Source: Sebastes aleutianus
Lineage: Eukaryota > Chordata > Actinopteri > Perciformes > Sebastidae
DNA length: 64,000 nucleotides
Assembly (NCBI GenBank): GCA_916700875.1
Contig: CAKAKS010000039.1
Span: 25,989,315-26,053,314, forward strand
Direction: 5' to 3'
Within the stretch, counting starts at the first letter, position 1. Each line of letters opens with the position of its first letter. This document shows, piece by piece, positions 1 through 11,629 of the stretch. The notes beneath the pieces are model-generated. The model searched no databases. It was not told where the DNA came from and saw only the letters and a list, made by a program, of their open reading frames with translations. The position numbers were made by a program, and so were the translations under genes.

Positions 1-720
1 CATTACAAAATTACCATCTGTCTTCTGGATTTACATGTCTTTAGCAGCATATTAATTATTATTTAGCAACAAGATGGACTGATGGACAAAAGCGTTCTTT
101 AGCCTGATGCCGGTTAAATGTAGGGACTCTAAATGCACACACACAAGCTGCACCATGAGGGCTACTTCTTCTTTATTGTGATGCATCTGATGAAAAATCA
201 CTGTGAAATTTGAACTTGCAGTTATTTTTAAATTGCAAATATACAGTATGTTGCCCCATTTTTTTTTCTGTTTTCGATGCCCTCTGAACACTTGATCGTG
301 GCTAATCGGACATTGATAGTTTAATGTCCTCTCAAGGGTCCCCTGATTTTTAACAGTGTGGCTTCCACGTGTAGTTCAGTCTGTGTGGTTGGATCAGGAG
401 AAACCTGTCTGTCTCGCTTTAAGGGGGGGTGGGATCTCTCTTTTGTTTCCTCTTTTCCATTATGGAAAAGAGCAAAATGATCTCTCCTCTTCCTCTGCCT
501 CTTTATCTTTCTCTTTCCTTCCCCGCCACAGAAATATCTTGCCGTCCCATCACCTAGCAACTTTTTATGTGTTTGTGTATGTGTGAATGATGTGCACTTA
601 TGTGTGTCCGCCTCTTCCCCCCCTAACCCACTTTCCCTTGACATGATTGCAACGGCCTCTATTCATATCCTGGCGTTTCTAAACCCGGTCACGAGTCGGG
701 TCTTTCCTCTGCCCAGTGGT

Positions 721-724
<4 letters not shown>

Positions 725-754
<30 letters not shown>
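725..754. repeat. (CT)n microsatellite
   Basis: An uninterrupted CT dinucleotide run of about 30 bases, read directly from the sequence. Confidence 0.9.
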
Positions 755-756
<2 letters not shown>

Positions 757-917
757 CCCTCATTGTGTTATCTCTCCAAGTCACAAGTTTATAAGAAACT
801 TTCTTTGTCCGTCTGCCATCCGCCGGACAAGTCACACGGCTTTCTTGAATTCAGCGGATGTCTTGCTTTTATTGTTTTGTCTGGATTTTATGATAAGGCC
901 CAAAAGTTTGAGGAAGT

Positions 918-973
<56 letters not shown>
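918..973. repeat. (CA)n microsatellite
   Basis: A CA dinucleotide run of about 55 bases, read directly. It creates spurious His-Thr open frames. Confidence 0.95.
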
Positions 974-974
<1 letters not shown>

Positions 975-1461
975 GTGACCCACAAGAACTTTCATATTGT
1001 TGAAAAAGTGACAGTTAATTTATCGGCAGTTTCACTTCTTACACACTCCCCTGGCACTCCTTTTCCCCTCTGCCTTGTTATAGGGCATATGGCCTTCCGC
1101 TGTACTTGACACACACAAAACCCACATCCTGGCTTTTAGGTAGTGAAACACAAAGGGTGCTAATGAGTGCCAAACACCCACTTCACCACACAGCCGAAAA
1201 TGTGAGAATGATGTTATCGCTTGTATACCCCTCCTCCGTTCTTCCCCTTTCTGTTTTCACTTAAGAAGTGTGTGCAAGAAAATCGGTGTTACTATCCCCC
1301 CCCCCCTCTGCGACTATTGTGTGAGCGATGGTGTCACGTGTGTGCAGGTGAGAGAGATGAGGTAATTAAACAGTGAAAGAGGAGGCCTGTTAGCTGTAGC
1401 TCCTGGTGACAGGCCTCCAGGGAGGATGAGGATGAGGAGGAGGAGGTGTTGGAGGAGGGAA

Positions 1462-1469
1462 TGACGTCA
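1462..1469. promoter_or_regulatory. Perfect CRE palindrome in a GC-rich promoter-like region
   Basis: The eight bases TGACGTCA are the full cAMP-response element bound by CREB/ATF dimers. They are followed by a region richer in GC and CpG (about 1485-1860) than the surrounding AT-rich introns. Together this suggests a promoter or first untranslated exon on the plus strand, presumably for mob2, whose candidate first coding exon lies 1.5 kb downstream. The motif is seen; its use is inferred. No TATA box or defined start site was identified. Confidence 0.4.
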
Positions 1470-2490
1470 TGGGATGTAGAAGTGCTTCGCCGGGCTGCTG
1501 CGGTCCGTCTTTGTCATCTTTTATCTCTAAAAGAACAGGAGCGGAGAGAGGCAGCAGAGGGAGGATGAGCAGTGTTTTCCGCTAGCTCCGGCTACTGTTA
1601 AATACATCTCAGTGTTCAGGAGCTCTTTGATAAGTCGGCGACAGAATAAGAGCAGAAATGGCCCCCCTGCGGTCGCTACATGTGAAGGTGTCTGTCGTCT
1701 CCGCCTCCGTTGACCTTCAGTCGTTTCCTCGGCAGGCTGCAGTGATTTGTTTCCTCTGAGCAGAGCGGCCGGTTTGACATTGAGCGCCAGTGTTCAGCGG
1801 TGTCGGCTGCCTTCGCCGTGGTCGGCTAAGTCTGTGTCGGTGTCTGACTGCAGCCTTGGATTGCAGCATCACACACACCTGACCGCTGCAGTCCTTTGTA
1901 AAGCGTTGGTGTGTGTGTCTTTTGATGTTCAAACAAGCAAGTGAAGAGCAGAGGGTGAAGGAAAGTGATTGCTCTTATTGAACAATGCAGGGAAAGGGAT
2001 GTAACGAGGCCCATGATTCACCCCGTGTGTCCTTCACCTTATCTGCCCACATCACAACACCAGTGCTCCGCAGCGATTGGCTCGCTTCCTGGGGGCTTGT
2101 CTCCGCGCTAGCCCCTCCCATCCCGTACCTCTGCATCATTTGTGTGAATGGAGAGTCACGGTTATACGTGTGCATCCTGTGCTGCGTGTCCATTCACGTG
2201 TTCAGACCCTCCTCGGTGTTGACTCAAGGGTTGACATTTAGCCATCTGCTGTTATAGCTTAGTTACATATCACTTCAGAAGCATGTAGGGGCCGTCAACT
2301 TGCTGCTGCACTGATTAACTGTCCCGAGAGGTTTGACAGGATTTGACTGGGAGTCATATTTAGCAAATAGTGTGTGCTTGGTCTGTGTGAGCGATGGGCG
2401 GAGATAAGATGTTTAGGATGTATACAGATGGCTGAGATTGCTCTCTTCCTCTCTTTCTCTCGCTGTGTCTCTCTCTCTGTCCCTCTGTCC

Positions 2491-2491
<1 letters not shown>

Positions 2492-2530
<39 letters not shown>
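2492..2530. repeat. (CT)n microsatellite
   Basis: A CT dinucleotide run followed by a GA-rich stretch (about 2640-2730) on the same strand, so the two can pair as an imperfect inverted repeat. Confidence 0.85.
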
Positions 2531-2540
<10 letters not shown>

Positions 2541-2815
2541 GCAGTCCAGCCTGTGCTGCCCAGCAGTCAGCAGTTTGTTTATGGGACTCTGTTTGCCAAG
2601 CTAATCTTCCCGCCTTTCAAGTGGGAGCCAGCGAGGGAACGAGAGAGAGAGACGGAGAGAGAGAGTGTGCAAGAGTGTGAAAGTCAGACAGGCAGTTGCA
2701 GTAGTTGGAAAGGAGAGAGAGAAAGAGAAACATGCTCAGAGAAGTGCGTCTGGTTTTGTGAATGATTTTTTGTTTTGAAAGCTTTGCTTGGCTGACTCCC
2801 TGATCGACCTGCGTG

Positions 2816-2852
2816 CGTCCGTCCGTCCGTCCGTCCGTCCGTCCGTCTGTCC
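2816..2852. repeat. (GTCC)n tetranucleotide repeat
   Basis: About eight tandem GTCC units with one substitution, in the presumed 5' untranslated region just ahead of the candidate mob2 first coding exon. Confidence 0.9.
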
Positions 2853-3031
2853 GTCTTGCGTGACCTCCGTTCCAGTAGCTGTATGATTACACAGGGTGCT
2901 ATGCCGGAGCTGCTGCTGCACCTGTAGCAGAATTCGCAGGAGAGGAACGGCGGAGACGAGGAGGTGAAAGGGAGGAAGGGTGCTCTGGGTCGGAGCCTCG
3001 TCACCCCGGCTCTGCTTCACCACCGGACTGG

Positions 3032-3069
3032 ATGGGGGTTCTGGTGTGCTGCGACTGCTTCTTCTATCG
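3032..3069 (+). CDS. mob2: Candidate first coding exon of mob2 (13-residue amino terminus)
   Basis: An ATG opens the frame M-G-V-L-V-C-C-D-C-F-F-Y and then two bases (CG) of a split codon before a GT at 3070. The next mob2 exon begins with one base (G) followed by an in-frame Lys codon, so joining gives an Arg and keeps the frame. With this exon the total coding length is 738 bases (245 residues plus stop). Mammalian MOB2 begins with a different short exon (MDWLMG), for which I found no obvious match here. The start is preceded in frame by a stop at 2876 and no earlier ATG. Weak points: the donor GTAGTT is not strong and the context before the ATG is mediocre. The protein start resembles a dual-acylated amino terminus (Gly2, Cys6, Cys7). 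Alternative first exons elsewhere in the 27-kb intron are possible. Confidence 0.45.
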
Positions 3070-4708
3070 GTAGTTAACTCAGTCACTGTTACTGTTTTAC
3101 CCTTCTTGACCTTTCCTTCCCCTTTACTGTTATTGTTGTTGTTGTTTACGTCGTACTTGGCTTTTCAGCATTCTTCAACTGACATACCCCCACCTCCTCC
3201 TCCCCATTCACTCTCTCTGTCTCTGATGCTGCGGTTTTGTAGGAGACTTTTGAGGACAGTGCTGTGGTAGCAGGCAGAGATTCTGCTGTAGTCAGACACA
3301 AGGGGTATCTTGACTTATGGGACGGGAGGAGGAGGAGGGAGCTGAGGACAGAGGGACGATGATGGCACATAGCCATCCTCTTATAGCTGATTTAAGGGGG
3401 GGTGTGTTAGATGTCGCTGGGTACAGAGTTTGTTAGGAGGGTAGGTGAGGGCTAGTTGCAGTGAAATGGCATGCAGCCAGAAGTCAGCTAGTCTGTCTGG
3501 CTTGTCCAACTTTTCCTCTCATCCTCCTCTTTTGCCCTTTTGGCTGCGCTGCACTGTTTGTTTGGACATAGTGTTCCCTTACAAGGGGACAGGGAGGTGC
3601 TTTTTTCTGTTTTTGTTGTTTGCAGAGCATTGACTTAACAGACTTTGCTCTTTTTTTCCGGTCATTACCACCTGAATTTAGCTTCTTTTTGGTTCCCTAC
3701 CTGGAACAACTGTTGGAGAGCCTGCACCGTGCATCGTATAACTGGTTGTTGTGCTTCATAGAGAGGGTAGATGATTGAGGTTCGGCTCTCTGGCAGTCGG
3801 AGCAGAAAGGCTCTGGCTCCCCTCTCTTGTGGTTCTGGGGTTAGCCGGCCCGAGCCTGACTTGACTGCTGTATAAAATCTAAATATAACATTTCTAGGTC
3901 TCTAAGGAGCGTTTTGATGGCGAGGCTAAAATTGTAGCTTTAACACAGACGCACACACAGCAGCACAGCTGGATTAGATTAGGCCTCGCTGTGATTCAGA
4001 ACTTTGTTTACACTTCACTGCTACTCTTAGTATGAATAACAGCCTGCCGTTTATGTGTGTCATGTATCTGTGAGGCTGCACATGTGTTAGGTACTGTAAG
4101 CCTCGGTGAAATACACACAGAAGCCTTGTGAAGGCAGTGGCTTGTGCCAGGAGTACTTATGTTATTTTCTTCCCCAGTCATGATCAAGGCAGGGGTGGGA
4201 CCTGGACAGCGCACTGATGTATCATGGGCTCATTAAGCCAAAATGGGCCGTCACTTCTATTTTTAGCGTTTCTTCTGCCTCGGCGTCTCCGTCAGCCAAT
4301 CGGGCAGCTTGGTGGTGATGTTATATGGCTTGATTGATGTGTGTTTTTGGAGGCACACCCATCCAAACAGGTCCTCGTTGACCTCGGACCGGGCCAGCCC
4401 TCCGTCCCCTGGGCTCCGGTGTTTCAGCTTTCAACAGTAGCATTGTGTGGAGTAGAAACTGCCCGCCATCCCTCCGTCAAAGAGCTTCAACTCTAATGTT
4501 GATTATCCGGTTTAGAACGGAGCGATTGGACAGTCTGTCATCGTGTGACGTAAAGTAAAATAAGTTGGAATTGGCCTTCATATCTCAGCCTTTCCCTTTT
4601 TTGTATGTTACAGTCAGGAGCAAAGACTCATTGTTTTATACTAGGTGAATTTATGCAGGATACACTTAGCTAAGAACTTCTGAGAGTCAACAAATTCAGC
4701 CTAAAATT
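3070..4708. other. Start of mob2 intron 1; nothing recognised
   Basis: No exon, RNA gene or clear transposon was identified. The sequence is ordinary mixed-composition intron. Confidence 0.5.
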
Positions 4709-4974
4709 TAGGGCTGCCCCTTTTAGACGATTAGTCGGCTAATTTGTCATTTTGGTCTTTGGACTAAGATTTCTTTAATCGATTAGTTGTTGTGCTTTTT
4801 TCATGTTGAATGACTTATTTCCAAGAAACTTATGAGCACATCTCTGGTAAACATAAAATTTAAAGTGGTGCTTTTGTGTTATTCTTTGTGGAGAAACTCA
4901 GTTTTACAAATCTGTCGATTTAAATCAACGAGTGTTAGTCGACTAAGAATTTTTTTGGTCGAGGACAGTCCTAA
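4709..4974. mobile_element. hAT-like MITE, first of an inverted pair
   Basis: It begins TAGGGCTGCCCC and ends with an imperfect inverted version, GGACAGTCCTA. The subterminal sequence is rich in GATTAGTCG/CGACTAA motifs typical of short non-autonomous hAT elements in fish. A clean 8-bp target duplication is not evident. A second, oppositely oriented copy follows at 5354-5656. Confidence 0.55.
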
Positions 4975-5353
4975 TAAATTGCATAAATATAGTAGAACGA
5001 TATCTCGGTTTAATTAAATTTTGAATTACGTATACTATCATAAGCAAATGAAGATTATTAGAAGAAATGTTCTCATCACATGCACATAAATACACCATAT
5101 GAAATGATTTAGCATCTATTTAAAGGAAATGTTTGCCATTTTTGGAATATGTTATTTCGCTTTCTTGCCAAGATTTAGATGAAAAGTCATGCCATCAATC
5201 AATGCCACTCTAATGTCTGTTTGTTTGAAGCTGGAGTTAGCAGCCAGTTAACTTAGCTTAACATAAAGACTAGAAGCAGGAGGCATGGCTAAAAAATAAG
5301 TGACACGTTATATCCTACTTGTTTCATATGTACAAAAAGCAAAGTATAAAAAC
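4975..5353. repeat. Spacer between inverted MITEs, with a fish-type repeat
   Basis: The middle part, around 5230-5275, reads cagccagttaacttagctta and continues into aaagactagaagcagg. I associate this with a very common dispersed repeat in fish genomes (from memory; no search run). No coding signal. Confidence 0.4.
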
Positions 5354-5656
5354 TAGGGCAAAGAAATTTTTAGTCGACTAGCACTCATACGATTTTTTTG
5401 ACTAATCAATTTATTTAGTAAGCTTATCAGTTTATTTAATCAACAGATCTGTGAAACTGAGTTTCTCCACAAAGAATCACACAAAAGCACCACTTTAAAT
5501 ATTGTATTTACCAGAGATGTACTCATAAGTTTATTGGAAATTAGTCATTTAACATGAAAAAAACATAAAAAGCGACTAATCAACTAAAGAAATCAAAGTC
5601 TACTAAGATCAAAACGACCAATTAGTCGACTGATTGACTAAAGGGGGGCAGCCCTA
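5354..5656. mobile_element. hAT-like MITE, inverted copy
   Basis: Reverse-complement relative of the element at 4709-4974: it starts TAGGGCAAAG and ends GGGGGGCAGCCCTA. The two copies share internal blocks (for example the GTTTCTCCACAAAGAAT region) in opposite orientation, so the 950-bp segment can fold on itself. Confidence 0.55.
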
Positions 5657-5988
5657 AAACAACCCGTTGTGGTTTTACTGGGTTTGCTTGAAGAGACTCT
5701 TTGGCAATGGAAATGACGGTAGTATTGTCTAACATGTGTGACACTGTTTTAATCTTATGCGCACCATGTGTTTGCTGTCTGTTGACAGATTAACCAGTCT
5801 GGTTGGGATTTAAGTGTCAGTGGTCCAATATCGAGACTGAAAAAAAAGTGTATTCTTACGGTAACTATTTCATGATTATGAACATATAGATGTGGCCTTT
5901 ACGCTCTCAGCACTAATGTGTAACCAAAAGAGCAGAAAAAAGTCTGACAATAAAAAAAGGGTGACTATTCTGATTAGTTTTGCATTCA

Positions 5989-6471
5989 TTAAAGGACCAG
6001 TGTGTAACATTTAGGGGTATCTATAGGTAGAAATGGAATATTGTATTAATAACTGTTTTCTTTATTGCATAATCATCTGAAAATAAGAATTGTTGTGTTT
6101 TCGTTAGCTTAGAATGAGCCGTTTATATCTACATAGGGAGCGGGTCCTCTTCACAGAGCCGGTTTCTACAGTAGCCCAGAATGGACAAACCAAACACTGT
6201 TAACTTTTCCTGCTTGGGCCGGAGTCGATTATGTTACACTCCCGTCACCACCGCTCTCTCTCTCTCTCTTGCTTCACCACTCACTTCCCACTTACATACT
6301 CACTCTGAGCACTGGCCCTGCTCCAGATGGCTCTAGAGAGAGCCATTCGTGTTTTCACGTCGGCCACCGTAGCTCTCCAACACGCTTGGCACATGGGAGA
6401 TGCTTCAGTTGGTTGTAATCCCCTCACCTCATCGATAGATACCGCCAGATCCTACACACTGTACCTTTTAA
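5989..6471. mobile_element. TTAA-flanked MITE (piggyBac-like)
   Basis: Both ends carry TTAA. The left terminus reads AGGACCAGTGTGTAAC and the right terminus, reverse-complemented, reads AAGGTACAGTGTGTAGG, so it has imperfect terminal inverted repeats of about 16 bp. TTAA target sites are the mark of piggyBac transposition. It has no transposase frame, so it is non-autonomous. A CT run lies inside near 6255. Confidence 0.65.
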
Positions 6472-7660
6472 AGTGTGTAGCCAAGCTTTGCATTTTGAGC
6501 TTTTGTTTGGGCTGTCAGCCTTGTGACACCATTGAAAGTTGTCTTAGACCCCTCACTGTAATCTCTACCTATGCTCATTGTCACATATGAACACATTCTC
6601 TCTCTCACACACACAAACTCACTGGATCAATTTTCCAGGGCCTCCTTCAAAACAGTCCTGAAGCAACTACCACAGCCAGAGTTGAATCCTGGGTCAAGTT
6701 CTCATTGAGCTTTATTCAATTTTCTGCCCTTTTCTGTTCCCCCCCCTACAATAACGTTAAAGGTTTCAGCTGTGGCCATCATTGCTCCATACACAATTCC
6801 AGCATGAAACAGAAAATCCAATTTTCCTCTCTGTTGCGAGGTTTAATGTTTCTGTACCCATATGATATATTGCTGTTGACGTGTTGAGCTGGAAAGCAGG
6901 CACATTCAGACCTGGAGGCTCCATCACATGACAAAGGCTTGTGTGTGTGTGTGTGTATATGCTCTCAGTGGATCAGTTGGTAAAATGTGTGGTGTGGAAC
7001 AATAGTTCTGACTATCATCATACTGTGTGCGTTGTATTAGCAGAGCAGACCCGTACTGTTTTCCATGTGTCTCTCATTAGGCTATCTTTGGCAGGCCTGG
7101 CTGCCTCCACAGAGCTGAGGCGTGCAGCTCAACAAGGACGCCATTCTCTCCACCAACAAACCCCACACTCGTTCCCCTCAGCCCAGCAGACTCCCTCCTC
7201 GCGTAGCTGCCTGTCACTCAGACGGGGCTGAACTGAATCAAGCTGAAATGCTCTGGTCTTTGAGGAAAGTTGGGCTGCTTTAGATGGCTAAATCATTATC
7301 TATTCAAAGCGTTGCCTGGAGGAATAGGATGGTTTTATTTCCTGTGGTTGTTGCACTGTATAATCAAGCTGCTTTGTCATTCTAGCTTTAACTAAACAGC
7401 AAGTTAAACCCTTTCATTTTTAAATGAGAGTTTGATGGTCTGTTGAAAATCAATGTCTAGGAAAGAACTCCAGGAAACATATCGATCTGCTAGATTTTCA
7501 TTCTGTGTAATCTGTTCTTGTTTCTACTGTAACCCAACTTCCCGCTATGTATATCATACTACTACACCCAAACTCCACCTAAAAAAAGGGGCATGCAGTC
7601 CAAAATCAACCAGTAGGATTCAGCGGAGCTCATTTAGCAGACAATCCCTGTTACTCATCA
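6472..7660. other. mob2 intron 1; nothing recognised
   Basis: No exon or clear element was seen. It contains a short GT run near 6941-6956. Confidence 0.45.
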
Positions 7661-7995
7661 TTAAAGCAGCAGTAGGCAGAATATTTTTACCATCATTTGG
7701 CAAAAATTCCATAATAACCTTTCAGCATATTATAATTCAAGTGTTCTGAGAGAAAACTAGACTTCTGCATCTCCTCATGGCTCTGTTTTTAGGCTTTAGA
7801 AAATCGAACCCGTGACAGGAGACTTCGGTCAATCACAGGTCATTTCAGAAAGAGAGAGAGCGTTCCTATTGGCTGTTCATTCAACGGAGGCAGCTGTCAA
7901 TCACATTTGCGAACTCCGATCAAACGGTCAAACTAGGCAGTGCTGATCAAATATGAATCAATATTCTGTTACTGTAATGCCTCGTAATGCCGTTC
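7661..7995. repeat. Dispersed repeat, uninterrupted partial copy
   Basis: It begins TTAAAGCAGCAGT. The distal part, including gatcaaatatgaatcaatat, matches the reverse complement of 40560-40640. The second copy, at 40490-41523, is interrupted by a hAT insertion, so this copy shows the unoccupied organisation. Class uncertain. Confidence 0.55.
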
Positions 7996-10900
7996 TCATC
8001 TAATCATAATGGAGAACAGATAAACCCTGCCCAAGGTGTCTTCAGTTTACTTGACCCTGTCAGGACACGTGTTACATTAGACTCTTATGGAGGGACACTG
8101 GCTGGTCAGTGCACAGTATAGGTCTGTCATTCCTGACTTGACTGACTGTCCTTCTCTACTTTCATCTGCCCTCCAGTCACTGCGGAGGGCAGGCCTCACA
8201 CACGAGGCCAGTTGCATAACACCGACAGTGTGTGTGTGTGTGTGTGTGTTTTCAGGAGCAGCCTAGTCCTGCTGGCTCAGGAGATGGAGAAAGAGATGGC
8301 CTTGCACTAACCTCACCTCTGCATTTAGATCCACACAGTCAGCATGCAGTCATGCAAACGATTAAATAAAAAAGCACCAGACGCCTTTGCAGCTCCTTTG
8401 TTACTGAAACAACTTAATTCAGGTAAACATATTCAGAAAAGGGAACCATAGCACACCCAGGAACACACTACATGTTTAGAACACCTAATGTGGTTATCAG
8501 ATAAATACTATGTGCTGCGTAGCGGAGTAAAACATGTTTGTGTGAGGCAGCAGGTGCCCTGTAGGCATGGAAAATCTCACAGCTGCTTGGTGGCCCAATT
8601 GGCAAGTGGAGAATGGCTTCATTGTGTCTGGCTCAGTTTGTAGGTTGGTCAGGTGGCAGGAAAAGGGTTAGACAGATTTCAGTATCAAAACAACGGCCCA
8701 GAGGGTTTGTATGTGCTGTAAAGGTGGCAGGGGAATTGGTTGTAGCGGTTGTTGGAGCAGCAGCAGCAGCAGCCCATGGCTTCTCCACGCTGCCTCTGGG
8801 AACAAGAGGCCCATTTTAAAGGGAGACAGGAAGTGCCTGGGCGCCTCACTTCCTGTTTGTGGAGTTTGTCCCAGGCGAGAGTGAGAGGGAGGGCGGGCGG
8901 GTGGTCTAGTGCAGCCTAATTGAACGGAGAAGGTGGTGGTGAGTAGGTAAGCTTTCCTTATTCGCTCTCCGTCTCAAACTAAAACACACACACACACTCG
9001 CCTGCATAGCTGTGTAATTGCCTCTGTGCTGCAGTGCCTTTGGCAGCTGTGCCCCCTCATTTGTTTCAATTATCTACCATCTGACATGGCGCTGTTACCA
9101 AGGATAGACCGGAGACAGGCAAGCAAACAAAACAGACAAGGAAAGTTTGAAGTTGCCTCCGGAAATGCAACTTTACTATCAACAGATTTGTCATATTTCA
9201 TACCTTAAAGCACAGCTGGGTCCCACCTACGTCATGCTCCGATTCGTGACGCACACATTCACCTACCTCTTTTGTGAGACTATATTTAATCAGAGAGTAG
9301 CTGTGGCGAAGAGGCTGCTCCGGAGCGAGCAGGGAAACTGCAGAGTGCTGATTTCAGCAGGTTCTGAGGTGACGTTCTTAACATTTATTATGTTCGCTTA
9401 CAGAGCTCGGAGGCTGCCGGCCAAACAAGGACTAACCTTAAATACCCTTTTGTACCTCTGGAGCACTTCTGAATTCAGTGTTTCTTCTTTTATTTAAGTC
9501 TTTTGTGTTGCAGACAGATGTGCACAATGGACTAGCAACCCCCCCTATCCCCCATCTGGGAGAAATTATGTCACTGCATAAGCTCATCTTCCCAGGTGGG
9601 AGCCAGTTAGTTCTTTAAGCCAATCAGAGGCTTGTTTACATCTGAATCCCCTGGCGAAGAGACAAACACACATGCTCGACTTCATAGTGTTAAGAGCCGC
9701 TGATCTCATCTGCTCATAAAAAGGGTCAGGTTATATTGTTCCCCGCCACAGCTCATCCTTTACCGTAGATACATGTGTGGGGGGGCTGAAGAAAAATGTG
9801 ATCGTTCATCGTTGGTGAACTGACGTTGTGCGGCAGCAGCAATGGAGGGGCACACTGCTAACGCTGCTCCAAGGACATCTATTGATTTGACCTCTCTTGT
9901 GTCTCCTTTCTGTCCGTCTCTCTTTTATTTTTCTCATTCTAACACCAGCAGCAGCTGCCTCCGCCCACTTCCTTCCCTCGCTCATTGATGCGCCATCTGT
10001 AGATGACAGGCATTTTTTTTTGTTTGGTAGCATATGTGTAAAAAAGTCAATCTGTATGCACACAATAGTATTGGCTCCCTTACATACTCAGCAGACTGAC
10101 AGAGGACATGCTCTAATATTTCCTCCATGCCAGACTCTTGACAAAGGGCCGGGCCTCGCTGTGGTCTCACTGTCATCTCAGCAATGCCCTCAAGGCGCAA
10201 AAACATGCGTGGCTTTGTGTCCAGGAATTTCCATAACATTTTGCTGCCTCTTCTCTTTGTCTCCAAGCTTCCCCCCCCTCCTCCCAAGTACGCCCTTTCC
10301 TCTCCTCTGTTGTGGCCCTGACACAGAAACACATGACGCTCAACTTACCTAACAACACCACTATGCCTTCTGCCAAACACGTACACATGCTGTGTGTTTT
10401 TCCGCCTGATTAGTCCCCGGAGACTGACATTTACTGACATCCCAACATGATCTGCTGTCGTAGCTAATTACCAGAAAACAAGTCTTTGGGTGGAACACAT
10501 CTTCTGTCTAAAAAACAAAGTTCATCTCAGCCCGTGTGTGTCGTCAGAGCTCTGTGTGATGGGATTAACCGTCTCTAGCTCTTGTTTTTCAGCTGCTGTT
10601 GTTTGGTGGCAGCAGTGTTGTTGTTGTTATGGGGTGGATGTCCTGGTGATTAAATCACGACCGCTGCCTTCTAAGTATCTTCCTTAGAGAGATCATTCTT
10701 CCTCTCTGGCCAGGAGAGGTGTTGCTCCCTGCCACACACCCACATTATCGTAGGTACTCCTCTAAGCTGATCAGAGGTTAAAAAGCACAAAGAGCAAGGC
10801 GTACTCACCAGAACTTCCTACAGGGAGCACTGACTGACTCGCTCAAATTTTCCACCAGCTTGATTTTAGGTTTGTTAATCTGTTGGCCTCCTTCAGTCAC

Positions 10901-11088
10901 ATGCTTCTCTTCACCCCTTTGCCCAATCCTGGGTGTGACCATTTCCTACATCTCCATCCACTCATTGTTAATCAAACTCACACAATGGACCAGAGTTTCC
11001 TCCGCTATCAGATGGTGGCGAGATCTCGTCTAGTCATCGGGGGCTGAATTTATTTTATTTTTTTAGCTTATCTTCAACACCCATACTT
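7996..11088. other. mob2 intron 1, with possible regulatory patch at 8820-8950
   Basis: No coding exon recognised. The interval 8820-8950 is locally GC-rich, with facing ETS-like motifs and a GC box, and is listed separately. A short GT run occurs at 8229-8250. Confidence 0.4.
8826..8948 (+). promoter_or_regulatory. Possible internal promoter or enhancer with ETS-like sites and GC boxes
   Basis: ACAGGAAGTG is followed about 20 bases later by CACTTCCTG on the same strand, that is, two inverted ETS-type GGAA cores. Then comes gggagggcgggcgggtgg, which contains Sp1-type GC boxes. Immediately downstream (8936-8960) are two donor-like sequences, GTGAGT and GTAAGC. This would fit an alternative untranslated first exon of mob2. 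Motif presence is seen; function is inference. Confidence 0.25.
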
Positions 11089-11629
11089 TTAAAGGACCAA
11101 TATGTAATATATTTATTGTAATAAATCATAAAATGACCATGATGTGTCATCAGAGATTAAGGAAACATGCTAAATTGAAATACTGGCTTCTCCGACAACA
11201 ATGCTACAGCCAGTATGTTCTCCTTTTGAAATTTCCGCTCCGGTCCGGAACGTCTGGTCTTGTTTTTGCCGGTGTGATCACGTTTGTGCCCATTTCAACA
11301 CCCCATTGCCACATATGAAACAAATTGGCACACAGCCTTCTGCAGCCATGGAAGCATGCTAAGGAACTGGATCAACAGAGATAATGTTACCGTTAGATTT
11401 TACCCAACCTGAAAAGAATCAAGCATCTCTCTGTGGTCCGTGTGCAGCTGGGTTATCAAGGCAGCGAGTATTTGAGACACAAAGCTGGTGAAGTGATTCC
11501 GACTATTACTGCTGGCCAGAGGCTAATGCAGCCGTGTCCAGAAGGTAACCCTCAAAATATGAAAATTTGAGCGGACTGCTGTTACTCATTTTAAACGCTA
11601 GCTGTCAGTACTACATATTGTTCCTTTAA
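11089..11629. mobile_element. TTAA-flanked MITE (piggyBac-like)
   Basis: TTAA lies at both ends. Left terminus AGGACCAATATGTAAT; right terminus reverse-complemented AGGAACAATATGTAGT. The terminal inverted repeats resemble those of the element at 5989-6471, so the two belong to related families. No transposase remains. Confidence 0.7.

Larger units (their letters stand above)
1..1440. other. Non-coding sequence at the left edge, microsatellite-rich
   Basis: I see no exon of a recognisable gene here. The open frames present are short or run through simple repeats. The stretch includes a CT run near 725-754, a CA run near 918-973 and a short poly-C tract near 1300. It most likely lies upstream of mob2, but the neighbouring gene to the left is not visible. 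Confidence 0.6.

Noticed and set aside
583..1003. Overlapping 95-131-codon open frames on the plus strand
   Set aside because: They are kept open only by CT and CA microsatellites and encode simple repeats.
1657..1758. ATG in good context with a 33-codon frame in the CpG-rich patch
   Set aside because: No donor in the phase needed to join mob2 (two bases of a split codon) apart from one poor match; more likely untranslated leader.
2374..3086. Several overlapping 65-116-codon frames on both strands
   Set aside because: Generated by CT, GA and GTCC repeats; no recognisable protein sequence apart from the candidate mob2 exon.
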